A stretch of DNA of 5,606 nt. Origin: an uncultured Elusimicrobium sp. Its GTDB lineage: Bacteria; Elusimicrobiota; Endomicrobiia; Endomicrobiales; Endomicrobiaceae. The notes under the pieces are model-generated. The model did not search any database. It was not told the origin of the DNA and saw only the letters and a list, made by a program, of their open reading frames with translations. Positions 1 through 5,492 of the stretch are shown here, piece by piece. Numbering within the stretch: the first letter of the stretch is position 1; every line of letters begins with the position of its first letter. Location: assembly GCA_902761395.1 (NCBI GenBank), contig CACWKJ010000165.1:1-5606 (forward strand). Reading direction: 5' to 3'. The position numbers and the translations under genes are program-made.

Positions 1-461
1 AAGATATTATAGATATATATACTAAACAAGTGACAACGATATTGAATATGGACGATGTAAGCAGTGGTGATATGCAAGCTTCTATAGAAATTTTGGCTGC
101 AGTAAGAGATATGTTAATAATGGTTAACAATAACAATAGTTTGATTGCATTGTTAGATAGTCAAGATACAAATATTTCCGATATATTGAAAGAGCTTGTA
201 ATAAGTAAAGCCGTTAATCAGAATGTGGTAGTATCAACAGTTAAAGACAGTGTTGCCAAATTGAAAGTTGAAGACGAGAACTTTGAAATAGATATAACTA
301 AATTACAGAAAGTAGTGAAAGAGAAAGTATCATTCACAAAAGAAGAGTTGTTGAAAGATTTGGGAGCATTGCTTGCAGATGGTAGAGGCGCAGCAAAGAA
401 TAAGATGCCAGTGTCATTAATGAAATTGGCTGATATCCGTGCGATAGCAGCGGCAGCATAA
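1..461 (+). CDS. C-terminal part of an unidentified protein (5' end outside window)
   Basis: The frame is open from the left edge (first full codon at position 3) to a TAA at 459-461. A GTG at 30 could be a start, but it has no Shine-Dalgarno sequence and the frame continues upstream of it, so I treat the gene as truncated by the window. About 152 residues are visible. They are mostly hydrophilic and helix-prone, with many Asp, Lys, Val and Leu residues, no Cys or Trp, no hydrophobic membrane segment, and an alanine-rich end (IRAIAAAA). I do not recognise a family and assign no function. The amphipathic pattern would suit a structural or helical-bundle region of a larger protein, but this is inference. 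An intrinsic terminator begins 27 nt after the stop, so this is the last gene of its transcript. Its base composition looks less AT-rich than that of lnt next door. Confidence 0.6.
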   Translation, partial: DIIDIYTKQVTTILNMDDVSSGDMQASIEILAAVRDMLIMVNNNNSLIALLDSQDTNISDILKELVISKAVNQNVVVSTVKDSVAKLKVEDENFEIDITKLQKVVKEKVSFTKEELLKDLGALLADGRGAAKNKMPVSLMKLADIRAIAAAA

Positions 462-487
462 CGATAGGTAATAGAAAAAACAGATAT

Positions 488-520
488 AAAAAGGCAGATG
501 AAAAAATCATCTGCCTTTTT
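488..520 (+). terminator. Intrinsic terminator after the first gene
   Basis: A perfect 14-bp inverted repeat has arms at 488-501 (AAAAAGGCAGATGA) and 507-520 (TCATCTGCCTTTTT) around a five-A loop. The GC-containing part of the stem (GGCAGATGA) is followed on the plus strand by a T run, the standard rho-independent layout. The A run on the other arm means it could also stop minus-strand transcription, though no minus-strand gene ends here. It separates the first gene from lnt, so lnt probably needs its own promoter or read-through. Confidence 0.88.
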
Positions 521-534
521 AAATTGTAAAATAA

Positions 535-540
535 TATAAT
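535..540 (+). promoter_or_regulatory. Possible -10 box for lnt, suggesting a leaderless mRNA
   Basis: A perfect TATAAT lies at 535-540. A start site about 7 nt downstream would fall at or beside the A of the lnt ATG (547), giving a leaderless transcript. That fits the absence of any Shine-Dalgarno sequence before lnt. No good -35 hexamer is seen at the proper distance (512-517 is TGCCTT, inside the terminator stem), and TATAAT arises easily by chance in DNA this AT-rich. Confidence 0.3.
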
Positions 541-546
541 AATGGT

Positions 547-2103
547 ATGATAAAAAATATAATAAACAAATTTATAATTAAAGAATATAAATTTAAATAT
601 TTAATATTCTCGATACTATCGGGAATACTATTCGGCTTATCGTTCCAAACATTTAATTTTTTTGTTCTTGCCTGGTTTGCTTTTATACCATTACTGTTTT
701 GTATACAAAAAAACAATTTAAAATATTCAATTTTATATGGTTTTATTACCGGAATAACATATTCTTTAATAGCATTTAATTGGATGTTTTTGTTCTTGCT
801 GAAAAATACAAACTCATTTATTGATTCTTTTATAGTTTCAATAATTGTATGGACGGGTTTAACATTATTCTTTATGGCTTGGGTAATAATTTTAAGCTTA
901 ACAAAAGAAAAAAATAACTTGTTGTTTATAATTCTTGCTGCTTCGGTTTGGACAGTATTGGAATATATAAGAAATTATTATTTTGGTAGTTTCCCGATAA
1001 ATCTTTTAGGATATTCTCAAAGTTCTTTTATACAAATAATACAATTTGCGGATATTTTCGGAGTATACGGAATTTCTTTTATAATAATACTGATAAATTT
1101 GTTGCTGTTCTATTGGCTATTTAGGGGGAAAAAAAGATATTTGTTAAGTGCGATATTTATTGTTTGTTTGTTACTTCTATATGGCTTTACAAGAATAAAT
1201 CAAATATCAAAAATAGACGATGAAAATGAAATAAAAATTGGTGTCGTTCAACCGAATATTAAACAAAAATATAAATCAAAAAAACAATATACGAGGAAAA
1301 GTCTTAGAGAACTTGAACGAACGGGAATATTTTTTGAAGGTAAATTTTTAGATATTTTATTGTATCCCGAAACAATTTTACCGCAATATTTAAATAAAAA
1401 TGAAGATGTAAGAAGTTTTGTAAACAGAACAACACAATTAGCAAAGTATGTATTAATTGGTAATTTAGACGAAGAAAACTATAAAATATATAATTCTATT
1501 TTTATCGTATCAAAAAACGGAGAAATAATAGATAAATATAAGAAAAGGCATCTCATATTATTTGGAGAATACATCCCTTTTCAAGGTTTCTTGGAAAGGC
1601 TGTTTTCCAAATTTATCTCTGACAATAATTTAACACAAGAAATAGAACTAAAAGTTTTTAAACTTGATAAATATACTTTGGGAATAAATATTTGTTCGGA
1701 AAACTATTATCCTTATTTATCAAGAGAATTGGTTTTAAAAGGTGCAAATCTATTAACCACACATTCAAATGATGCTTGGTGTGATGGCCTTTCGTATCCG
1801 TACCAACATTTTATTATGAATATTTTTAGAGCAATAGAAAACAGAAAATATCTTATTGTTGCAGCAAATACCGGAATATCCGGAGTAATTTCACCAACCG
1901 GCAAAGTTATAAAACAAACAGATAATCAGGAACAAACAGCTTTTGAAGAAAATGTATATACGAATAATTATATAACGATTTATGATAGAATCGGAGATGT
2001 TTTTGTATGTCTGTGTATGTTATATACAGGTGTCTTCTTGTTATTTGCTTTTTTTCTTGGAAAGAGAAAAAGACATAATATAAAAAATAAAAGCTCCCAA
2101 TAA
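547..2103 (+). CDS. lnt: Apolipoprotein N-acyltransferase
   Basis: Lnt is an inner-membrane enzyme that transfers an acyl chain from phospholipid to the N-terminal cysteine of diacylated lipoproteins, the last step of lipoprotein maturation. The 518 residues match the family's usual length. Residues about 15-215 form several hydrophobic segments, a nitrilase-type (CN hydrolase) domain spans about 228-475, and a last membrane segment lies near 483-505, followed by a basic tail. The catalytic triad is visible: E275 (LLYPE), K333 (YKKRHL, then FGEYIP with E341) and C383 (ICSE), followed by the conserved SNDAW at 407-411. Serine occupies S384, next to the catalytic Cys, where E. coli has Tyr388, and also S244, where E. 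coli has Trp237. The ATG at 547 is the first start after an in-frame stop at 532 but has no Shine-Dalgarno sequence. A two-codon frame (ATG GTA TGA, 542-550) overlaps it as ATGA. Coding is very AT-rich, with many ATA codons. The family call is firm; full activity is inferred. Confidence 0.95.
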   Translation: MIKNIINKFIIKEYKFKYLIFSILSGILFGLSFQTFNFFVLAWFAFIPLLFCIQKNNLKYSILYGFITGITYSLIAFNWMFLFLLKNTNSFIDSFIVSIIVWTGLTLFFMAWVIILSLTKEKNNLLFIILAASVWTVLEYIRNYYFGSFPINLLGYSQSSFIQIIQFADIFGVYGISFIIILINLLLFYWLFRGKKRYLLSAIFIVCLLLLYGFTRINQISKIDDENEIKIGVVQPNIKQKYKSKKQYTRKSLRELERTGIFFEGKFLDILLYPETILPQYLNKNEDVRSFVNRTTQLAKYVLIGNLDEENYKIYNSIFIVSKNGEIIDKYKKRHLILFGEYIPFQGFLERLFSKFISDNNLTQEIELKVFKLDKYTLGINICSENYYPYLSRELVLKGANLLTTHSNDAWCDGLSYPYQHFIMNIFRAIENRKYLIVAANTGISGVISPTGKVIKQTDNQEQTAFEENVYTNNYITIYDRIGDVFVCLCMLYTGVFLLFAFFLGKRKRHNIKNKSSQ

Positions 2104-2119
2104 ATGAGAGCTTTTATTT
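2085..2119. terminator. Bidirectional intrinsic terminator between convergent lnt and the rpsO operon
   Basis: Arms at 2085-2096 (AAATAAAAGCTC) and 2108-2119 (GAGCTTTTATTT) pair perfectly over 12 bp with an 11-nt loop. The lnt stop codon (2101-2103) lies in the loop. On the plus strand the stem ends in TTTTATTT; on the minus strand it ends in a TTTTATTTTTTAT tract. It can therefore stop lnt transcripts and also the convergent operon, whose last stop codon is at 2140. The GC core is only 4 bp (GCTC), so the strength is uncertain. Confidence 0.7.
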
Positions 2120-2139
2120 AATTATAATCAAATCAATTA

Positions 2140-2340
2140 TTATCTTATTAACGAAATTTTATAAGTGTATTCAAAAGGTACAATATTAACTTTGCCTTCT
2201 CTTGAAAGCCATCCCAATGCCAAATAAAGCATTGTGTTTGAAAGTCCTAAATGAGCTTTAATCTTTATCGGTGTAGACTCACCGTTTTCATTCAAGAAGT
2301 GCCATATTTGTCCTGCTGCCATACCTATTCTATCTTGCAT
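2140..2340 (-). CDS. Small winged helix-turn-helix protein, DUF2582-like
   Basis: A 66-residue protein that looks like the short stand-alone winged-helix family DUF2582. An N-terminal helix (about residues 7-19, AAGQIWHFLNENG) is followed by a helix-turn-helix (about 22-47) containing the typical LGLSNTMLYLALGWLSREGK stretch. A short beta wing (VNIVPFEYTYKI) ends the protein. The family is presumed to bind DNA, but its targets and role are not known to me. There is no ligand or dimerisation domain. The start has a good Shine-Dalgarno sequence (AAGGAAA on the minus strand, in the accB gap). Only 15 nt separate it from the accB stop, so it is surely cotranscribed with accB and is the last gene of the cluster. 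It could regulate this operon or fatty acid genes; that is inference from position only. The family assignment rests on recalled sequence patterns. Confidence 0.82.
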   Translation of the reverse strand: MQDRIGMAAGQIWHFLNENGESTPIKIKAHLGLSNTMLYLALGWLSREGKVNIVPFEYTYKISLIR

Positions 2341-2355
2341 AATCTTTTCCTTAAA

Positions 2356-2820
2356 TTACATTTTTTCTATAACAAACAAATCTTGCTGACTGTTTATCGG
2401 TTCACCGTTTTCCACCAAAACTTTTACTATCTTTGCTCTTTCGGTGGCCTTAATTTCATTCATAACTTTCATGGCTTCAACGATACACAAAGTTTTGCCT
2501 GTTTCAACAACGTCACCTTCTTTTACAAACATCGGAGATGTCGGTGAAGGGGATCTGTAAAATACTCCCGTGATGGGGGATTTTATTGTGCTTTCACCTA
2601 AAACAACTTCTTGTTGAGGTTCAGGAGAAGAAACTTCCTGTTTCGCAGGTGCATTTGCCGTTGATTGTGCAACTCTTTGAACAGGTCTTGAATAGTTTTT
2701 TCTTCTGATATGCAACTTCATATCAGAAGAATCTATTCTTATTTCTTCAACCTTTTCCTGTTGCATCACTTCATATAAAGATTTTACTTTTTCTTCTAAA
2801 TTATTTTCTTTAGCGGACAT
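2356..2820 (-). CDS. accB: Biotin carboxyl carrier protein of acetyl-CoA carboxylase
   Basis: AccB carries the biotin that shuttles carboxyl groups between biotin carboxylase (AccC) and carboxyltransferase (AccAD) to make malonyl-CoA for fatty acid synthesis in the cytoplasm. The 154 residues are a normal length. An N-terminal charged helical region (1-42) with the usual LHIRR motif is followed by a Pro/Ala/Gln-rich linker (about 43-76) and a C-terminal biotinyl domain (about 77-154). The biotinylation motif EAMKVM is at 115-120, making K118 the modified lysine. The protruding thumb typical of AccB (SPSPTSPMFVKEGD, about 90-103) is present, separating it from generic biotinyl or lipoyl domains. 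The Shine-Dalgarno sequence is AAAGG, about 8 nt upstream of the ATG. It lies 31 nt after pnp and 15 nt before the winged-helix gene. accC, the usual partner next to accB, is not in the window. Confidence 0.95.
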   Translation of the reverse strand: MSAKENNLEEKVKSLYEVMQQEKVEEIRIDSSDMKLHIRRKNYSRPVQRVAQSTANAPAKQEVSSPEPQQEVVLGESTIKSPITGVFYRSPSPTSPMFVKEGDVVETGKTLCIVEAMKVMNEIKATERAKIVKVLVENGEPINSQQDLFVIEKM

Positions 2821-2851
2821 AACTATACCTTTTATAATTACATAGTTTTAC

Positions 2852-4834
2852 TTAAATTAATTCTTCCTTTTTAACGTGTTTCTTGGAAAGTTTTGAAATA
2901 TGAACAAGACCTTCTTTTCCCGGAAGAATTTCTACAAAGGCACCGAAATTCATAATTCTTGTAACTTTACCTTTGTATTCTTTTCCTACTTCAACTTCCG
3001 CCGTTAAACCTTCAACCATGCTTTTTGCCGTTTCAACAGCTAAAGCATTAGGACTTGAAATAAATACTGTTCCGTCTTCTTCAATAGATATTTCAACTCC
3101 GGTAGATTCCTGAATACCTTTTATTGTTTTTCCTCCGGGGCCGATTACGGTTCCTATTTTACTTTGCGGAATTACAAAAGATACCATTCTCGGAGCATAT
3201 TTTGAAAGTTCCGGTCTCGGCTGCGGGAGAGTAGCTTCTATCTTACCGATAATTTCCATTCTTCCTACTCTTGCTTGTTCAAGAGCTTTTGCCATAATTT
3301 CGGTTGTTAAACCGTCAATTTTTATATCCATTTGTAAAGCTGTAATACCTTTTCTTGTACCTACAACTTTAAAATCCATATCACCTAAATGATCTTCCAT
3401 GCCCATGATATCGGTTAAGATAACATAGTTGTCACCTTCTTTCATAAGTCCCATTGCGATACCTGCACATGTTGCTTTAATAGGAACTCCGGCATCTAAC
3501 AATGCCAAACAACCGCCGCAAACAGATGCCATTGAAGATGAACCGTTGGATTCCGTAATATCGGAAACTATTCTTATTGCATAAGGGAAATCTTTTTCAT
3601 CGGGAAGAACAGGTTTTAAACCTCTTCTTGCCAAATTACCGTGACCGATTTCTCTTCTTCCCGGTGATCTTTCAGGTTTTGGTTCACCTGTTGCATATCC
3701 GGGGAAATTATAATGTAATAAAAATCTTTCTTTATATTCGCCGGTTAATTCGTCCATAACCTGTTTATCTTCAGGGCTGCCTAAAGTAACGGTTGCAAGA
3801 GATTGAGTTTGACCTCTTGTAAATATTGCACTTCCGTGAGCTCTCGGTAAATAACCTACTTCGCAAGTTATAGGTCTTATTTCCGTTAATGCTCTGCCGT
3901 CGGTTCTTATATTTTTTGTTAAAACAAGTTTTCTTGCTTCTTTATAAAAAATATCTTCCATAACAAAATCTATTAATGCGGATTGTTCAGGATATTTTTC
4001 GGCAAGTTTATCCTGCATTTCTTTTTTGAATGTTGCCCAGGTAACTTCTCTTTGAGTTTTTTCTTTTATTGTTACACACTCTTGAGCCTTAGGCAATGTT
4101 TCCGATTCAACTTCAGCTTTTAAGTTTGCATCTATAACAGGTTCCGTTATAGGAAGTTTTTCCTTTGTAGGAAGAGCTTTTATAAATTTACAAATTTTGC
4201 TGATTTCTTCTTTTGCAAGATTCAATGCATCCAACATTTCCTGTTCGGAAAGTTCCGATGCACCTGCTTCAACCATTGTTAAAGCTTCTTCGGTTCCGCT
4301 AACAACCAAATCCAAGTCGGATTGTTCTCTTTCCTGAATTGTAGGATTTACAACGAATTCTCCGTTGATTCTTCCTATTCTTACGGAAGCGATATCTTTT
4401 TCAAAAGGTATGTTTGAAAGATGAAGTGCAACAGATGCACCTAATATACTTATAATATCAGACGGGTTTTCTCCGTCGTGAGATATTACCATTGCAACTA
4501 TCTGAGTATCGTTTCTCCAAAATTCCGAAAATAACGGTCTGATACTTCTGTCTATAAGTCTGCTTACAAGAATTTCGCTTTCTTTCGGCTTAGCTTCTCT
4601 TTTGAAGAAACCGCCCGGAAATCTTCCGGTAGAATAAGCTCTTTCTTTGTAATCTACGGTTAACGGCATGAAATCCGTTCCTTCTTTTGGTGTTGATGAT
4701 GCAACCGCAGTAACCAATACCATAGTGTCGCCAACTCTAACAACACAAGCACCGTTAGCTTGTTTTGCGAGTTTGCCCGATTCAATGGAAATTTCTTTGC
4801 CTGCAACAATCAACGATGTTTTTATTTGTTCCAT
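2852..4834 (-). CDS. pnp: Polynucleotide phosphorylase with a shortened S1 domain
   Basis: PNPase degrades RNA 3' to 5' by phosphorolysis, releasing nucleoside diphosphates, and acts in mRNA turnover as a ring-shaped trimer. I start it at the ATG at 4834 (660 residues, MEQIKTS), which has GGAG 5 nt upstream. An upstream in-frame GTG at 4879 would add 15 residues lacking family character and lies in the leader hairpin. Domains: first RNase PH (about 10-140, with the RNA-contacting FFKRE loop at 76-80), helical domain (about 145-225), second RNase PH (about 310-540), KH (about 550-608, GPGG at 565-568) and S1 (from about 615). Active-site residues are present: S432-S434, D481, D487 and K489 in EDHLGDMDFK. 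The S1 domain stops at residue 660 after KKHVKKEELI. The last two strands, about 25 residues, are missing, and the protein is shorter than the usual 690-720. Catalysis should be intact; RNA binding may be weaker. It is the second gene of the operon, after rpsO. Confidence 0.96.
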   Translation of the reverse strand: MEQIKTSLIVAGKEISIESGKLAKQANGACVVRVGDTMVLVTAVASSTPKEGTDFMPLTVDYKERAYSTGRFPGGFFKREAKPKESEILVSRLIDRSIRPLFSEFWRNDTQIVAMVISHDGENPSDIISILGASVALHLSNIPFEKDIASVRIGRINGEFVVNPTIQEREQSDLDLVVSGTEEALTMVEAGASELSEQEMLDALNLAKEEISKICKFIKALPTKEKLPITEPVIDANLKAEVESETLPKAQECVTIKEKTQREVTWATFKKEMQDKLAEKYPEQSALIDFVMEDIFYKEARKLVLTKNIRTDGRALTEIRPITCEVGYLPRAHGSAIFTRGQTQSLATVTLGSPEDKQVMDELTGEYKERFLLHYNFPGYATGEPKPERSPGRREIGHGNLARRGLKPVLPDEKDFPYAIRIVSDITESNGSSSMASVCGGCLALLDAGVPIKATCAGIAMGLMKEGDNYVILTDIMGMEDHLGDMDFKVVGTRKGITALQMDIKIDGLTTEIMAKALEQARVGRMEIIGKIEATLPQPRPELSKYAPRMVSFVIPQSKIGTVIGPGGKTIKGIQESTGVEISIEEDGTVFISSPNALAVETAKSMVEGLTAEVEVGKEYKGKVTRIMNFGAFVEILPGKEGLVHISKLSKKHVKKEELI

Positions 4835-4839
4835 TTTTA

Positions 4840-4843
4840 CTCC
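4840..4843 (-). promoter_or_regulatory. Ribosome binding site that fixes the pnp start
   Basis: On the minus strand GGAG is followed by TAAAA and then ATG (4834-4832), a near-ideal spacing. It supports MEQIKTS as the true N-terminus over the upstream GTG at 4879. It lies only 3 nt downstream of the base of the pnp leader hairpin, so changes in that hairpin, by cleavage or protein binding, could affect ribosome access. Confidence 0.75.
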
Positions 4844-4846
4844 ATC

Positions 4847-4931
4847 AGTCCGCCTATAAACATCACACAAAAGATCCACACAACTACATATATAATGGAA
4901 TTGAGTGCATCCTTTGTGTTTACGACGGACT
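4847..4931 (-). promoter_or_regulatory. Long imperfect hairpin in the rpsO-pnp leader, candidate pnp autoregulatory element
   Basis: On the minus-strand RNA, plus-strand positions 4926-4931 pair with 4847-4852 (6 bp). Positions 4920-4922 pair with 4857-4859, then 4909-4919 with 4865-4875 (11 bp with one G-U), then 4901-4907 with 4877-4883 (6 of 7). Small bulges and mismatches separate these blocks, and the apical loop is about 17 nt. It fills most of the 107-nt gap and is not followed by a U run, so it is not a terminator. In E. coli a long hairpin at the same place is cut by RNase III and lets PNPase repress its own synthesis (known for that organism). The same role here is inferred from position and shape. 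Confidence 0.6.
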
Positions 4932-4941
4932 TAAATTTTTT

Positions 4942-5202
4942 TTACTTTCTTAAGTCTAATTTTTTCAAAATAGCTGTGTAAGACTCTTTGTCTGTTCTTT
5001 TTAAATAATCAAGAAGTCTTCTTCTTTGACCAATCATCTTTAAGAAACCTACTCTTGAAGCAAAATCCTTAGGAAACTTTTTAAAATGATTTGCCAAATA
5101 ATTGATTCTTGTTGTCAACAATGCAACTTGAACTTCAGGTGAACCTGTATCGGTTGCATGTGTTTTAAATTTTTCTACTACTTCTTTCTTTTGAAATGCC
5201 AT
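4942..5202 (-). CDS. rpsO: 30S ribosomal protein S15 (uS15)
   Basis: S15 binds the central domain of 16S rRNA early in small-subunit assembly and contributes to a bridge with the large subunit. The 86 residues are close to the usual 88-89. Family signatures are clear: TDTGSPEVQVALLT at 17-30, INYLANHF at 33-40, and LKMIGQRRRLLDYLKRTD at 54-71. The stretch that reads HKKDHHSRRG in E. coli is FPKDFASRVG here (43-52). H39, D46 and S49, matching the key rRNA contacts, are kept, while the His-His pair is replaced by Phe-Ala. A strong Shine-Dalgarno sequence (GGGGGAG on the minus strand, 6 nt from the ATG) suits a highly expressed ribosomal gene. It is the first gene of the rpsO-pnp-accB-winged-helix cluster. 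The 5' leader holds a tandem repeat of ATTTAAACT. S15 autoregulates its mRNA in several bacteria, but I cannot show such a structure here. Confidence 0.97.
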   Translation of the reverse strand: MAFQKKEVVEKFKTHATDTGSPEVQVALLTTRINYLANHFKKFPKDFASRVGFLKMIGQRRRLLDYLKRTDKESYTAILKKLDLRK

Positions 5203-5243
5203 TTACTTCTCCCCCAAATATAAATTGCTAAATAATTTTAAAA

Positions 5244-5261
5244 ATTTAAACTATTTAAACT
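5244..5261. repeat. Tandem 9-bp direct repeat in the rpsO leader
   Basis: ATTTAAACT occurs twice back to back (5244-5252 and 5253-5261), 42 nt upstream of the rpsO ATG. Each unit contains the palindrome TTTAAA. It would lie in the untranslated leader if the candidate rpsO promoter is correct. It may be a binding site or a chance duplication in AT-rich DNA. Confidence 0.5.
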
Positions 5262-5308
5262 AAGCAGATATTTTACAAAATTGGTTTTTAAAAGTAAACA
5301 CACACTAC

Positions 5309-5338
5309 AATTTATAATTTGTAATTTGCAATTTACAA
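5309..5338. repeat. AATTT motif at 7-bp intervals with an overlapping near-palindrome
   Basis: AATTT starts at 5309, 5316, 5323 and 5330, an exact 7-bp period over four copies. The right part (5319-5338) is also a near-perfect palindrome, 18 of 20 positions, centred on TTGCAA, with TTGTAA and TTACAA at its ends. It overlaps the candidate rpsO promoter, so it could be an operator. Low sequence complexity makes chance a real alternative. Confidence 0.45.
5311..5338 (-). promoter_or_regulatory. Candidate promoter for the rpsO-pnp-accB operon
   Basis: On the minus strand TTGTAA (5338-5333) and TATAAA (5316-5311) are 16 bp apart and resemble sigma70 -35 and -10 boxes (4 of 6 and 5 of 6 matches). 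Transcription would begin near 5304 and give a leader of about 100 nt before the rpsO ATG. Other weak matches exist in this AT-rich stretch, so this is only the best of several candidates. Confidence 0.35.
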
Positions 5339-5408
5339 TGTTTGAAAAATTTTGTTCGGTAATTTTAGTGTTTGCAAAATTTATAAAATTTAGGTAACAT
5401 TAAAAAAC

Positions 5409-5430
5409 ATACATATTATTATATATGTAT
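5409..5430. repeat. AT-rich inverted repeat upstream of the consensus promoter
   Basis: Perfect 8-bp arms ATACATAT (5409-5416) and ATATGTAT (5423-5430) flank a 6-nt spacer, ending 15 nt upstream of the -35 box at 5446. Its position suits an activator or repressor site, or an AT-rich UP-like region for the downstream promoter. It is too AT-rich, and lacks a gene upstream, to be a convincing terminator. Confidence 0.4.
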
Positions 5431-5445
5431 ATTTTTCCAAGGGTA

Positions 5446-5474
5446 TTGACAAAAAGGAAACTAACAAATATAAT
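5446..5474 (+). promoter_or_regulatory. Perfect-consensus sigma70 promoter for the right-hand gene
   Basis: TTGACA (5446-5451) and TATAAT (5469-5474) both match the consensus exactly and are separated by the ideal 17 bp. The DNA upstream is AT-rich, as for an UP element. Start of transcription is expected near 5481, giving a leader of only about 12 nt to the ATG at 5493. This is the best promoter in the window and implies strong or tightly controlled expression of the gene that follows. Confidence 0.87.
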
Positions 5475-5492
5475 CTAAACTTAATTTAGGTT

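Noticed and set aside
30..461. A complete small gene starting at GTG 30
   Set aside because: There is no Shine-Dalgarno sequence and the frame stays open to the window edge, so a truncated larger gene is more likely.
1713..1904. Minus-strand open frame inside lnt
   Set aside because: It lies fully opposite the conserved catalytic part of lnt, with no ribosome site or family resemblance.
2251..2547. Plus-strand open frame opposite accB and the winged-helix gene
   Set aside because: It is the antisense shadow of two convincing genes, and its Phe/Tyr/Cys/His-rich translation is typical of such shadows.
2821..2851. A frameshift that would restore the missing end of the PNPase S1 domain
   Set aside because: Only 31 nt separate pnp from accB, and reading on past the stop gives nothing like the S1 ending; accB then begins normally.
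4835..4879. Longer pnp reading from a GTG at 4879, adding 15 residues
   Set aside because: The added residues do not look like PNPase, the GTG lies inside the leader hairpin without a clear ribosome site, and the ATG at 4834 has GGAG at ideal spacing.
4847..4931. Reading the rpsO-pnp hairpin as an intrinsic terminator
   Set aside because: On the transcribed strand it is followed by GATGGAG and the pnp start, with no U run.
4668..4981. Overlapping plus-strand open frames opposite the start of pnp and the pnp leader
   Set aside because: They lie antisense to pnp and its hairpin, have no ribosome sites and give low-complexity, protein-unlike translations.
5203..5492. A CRISPR array, origin or small RNA gene in the divergent intergenic region
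   Set aside because: The repeats are too short and AT-only, no spacer-repeat pattern or DnaA-box cluster is seen, and no stable GC-bearing fold with a terminator is present.
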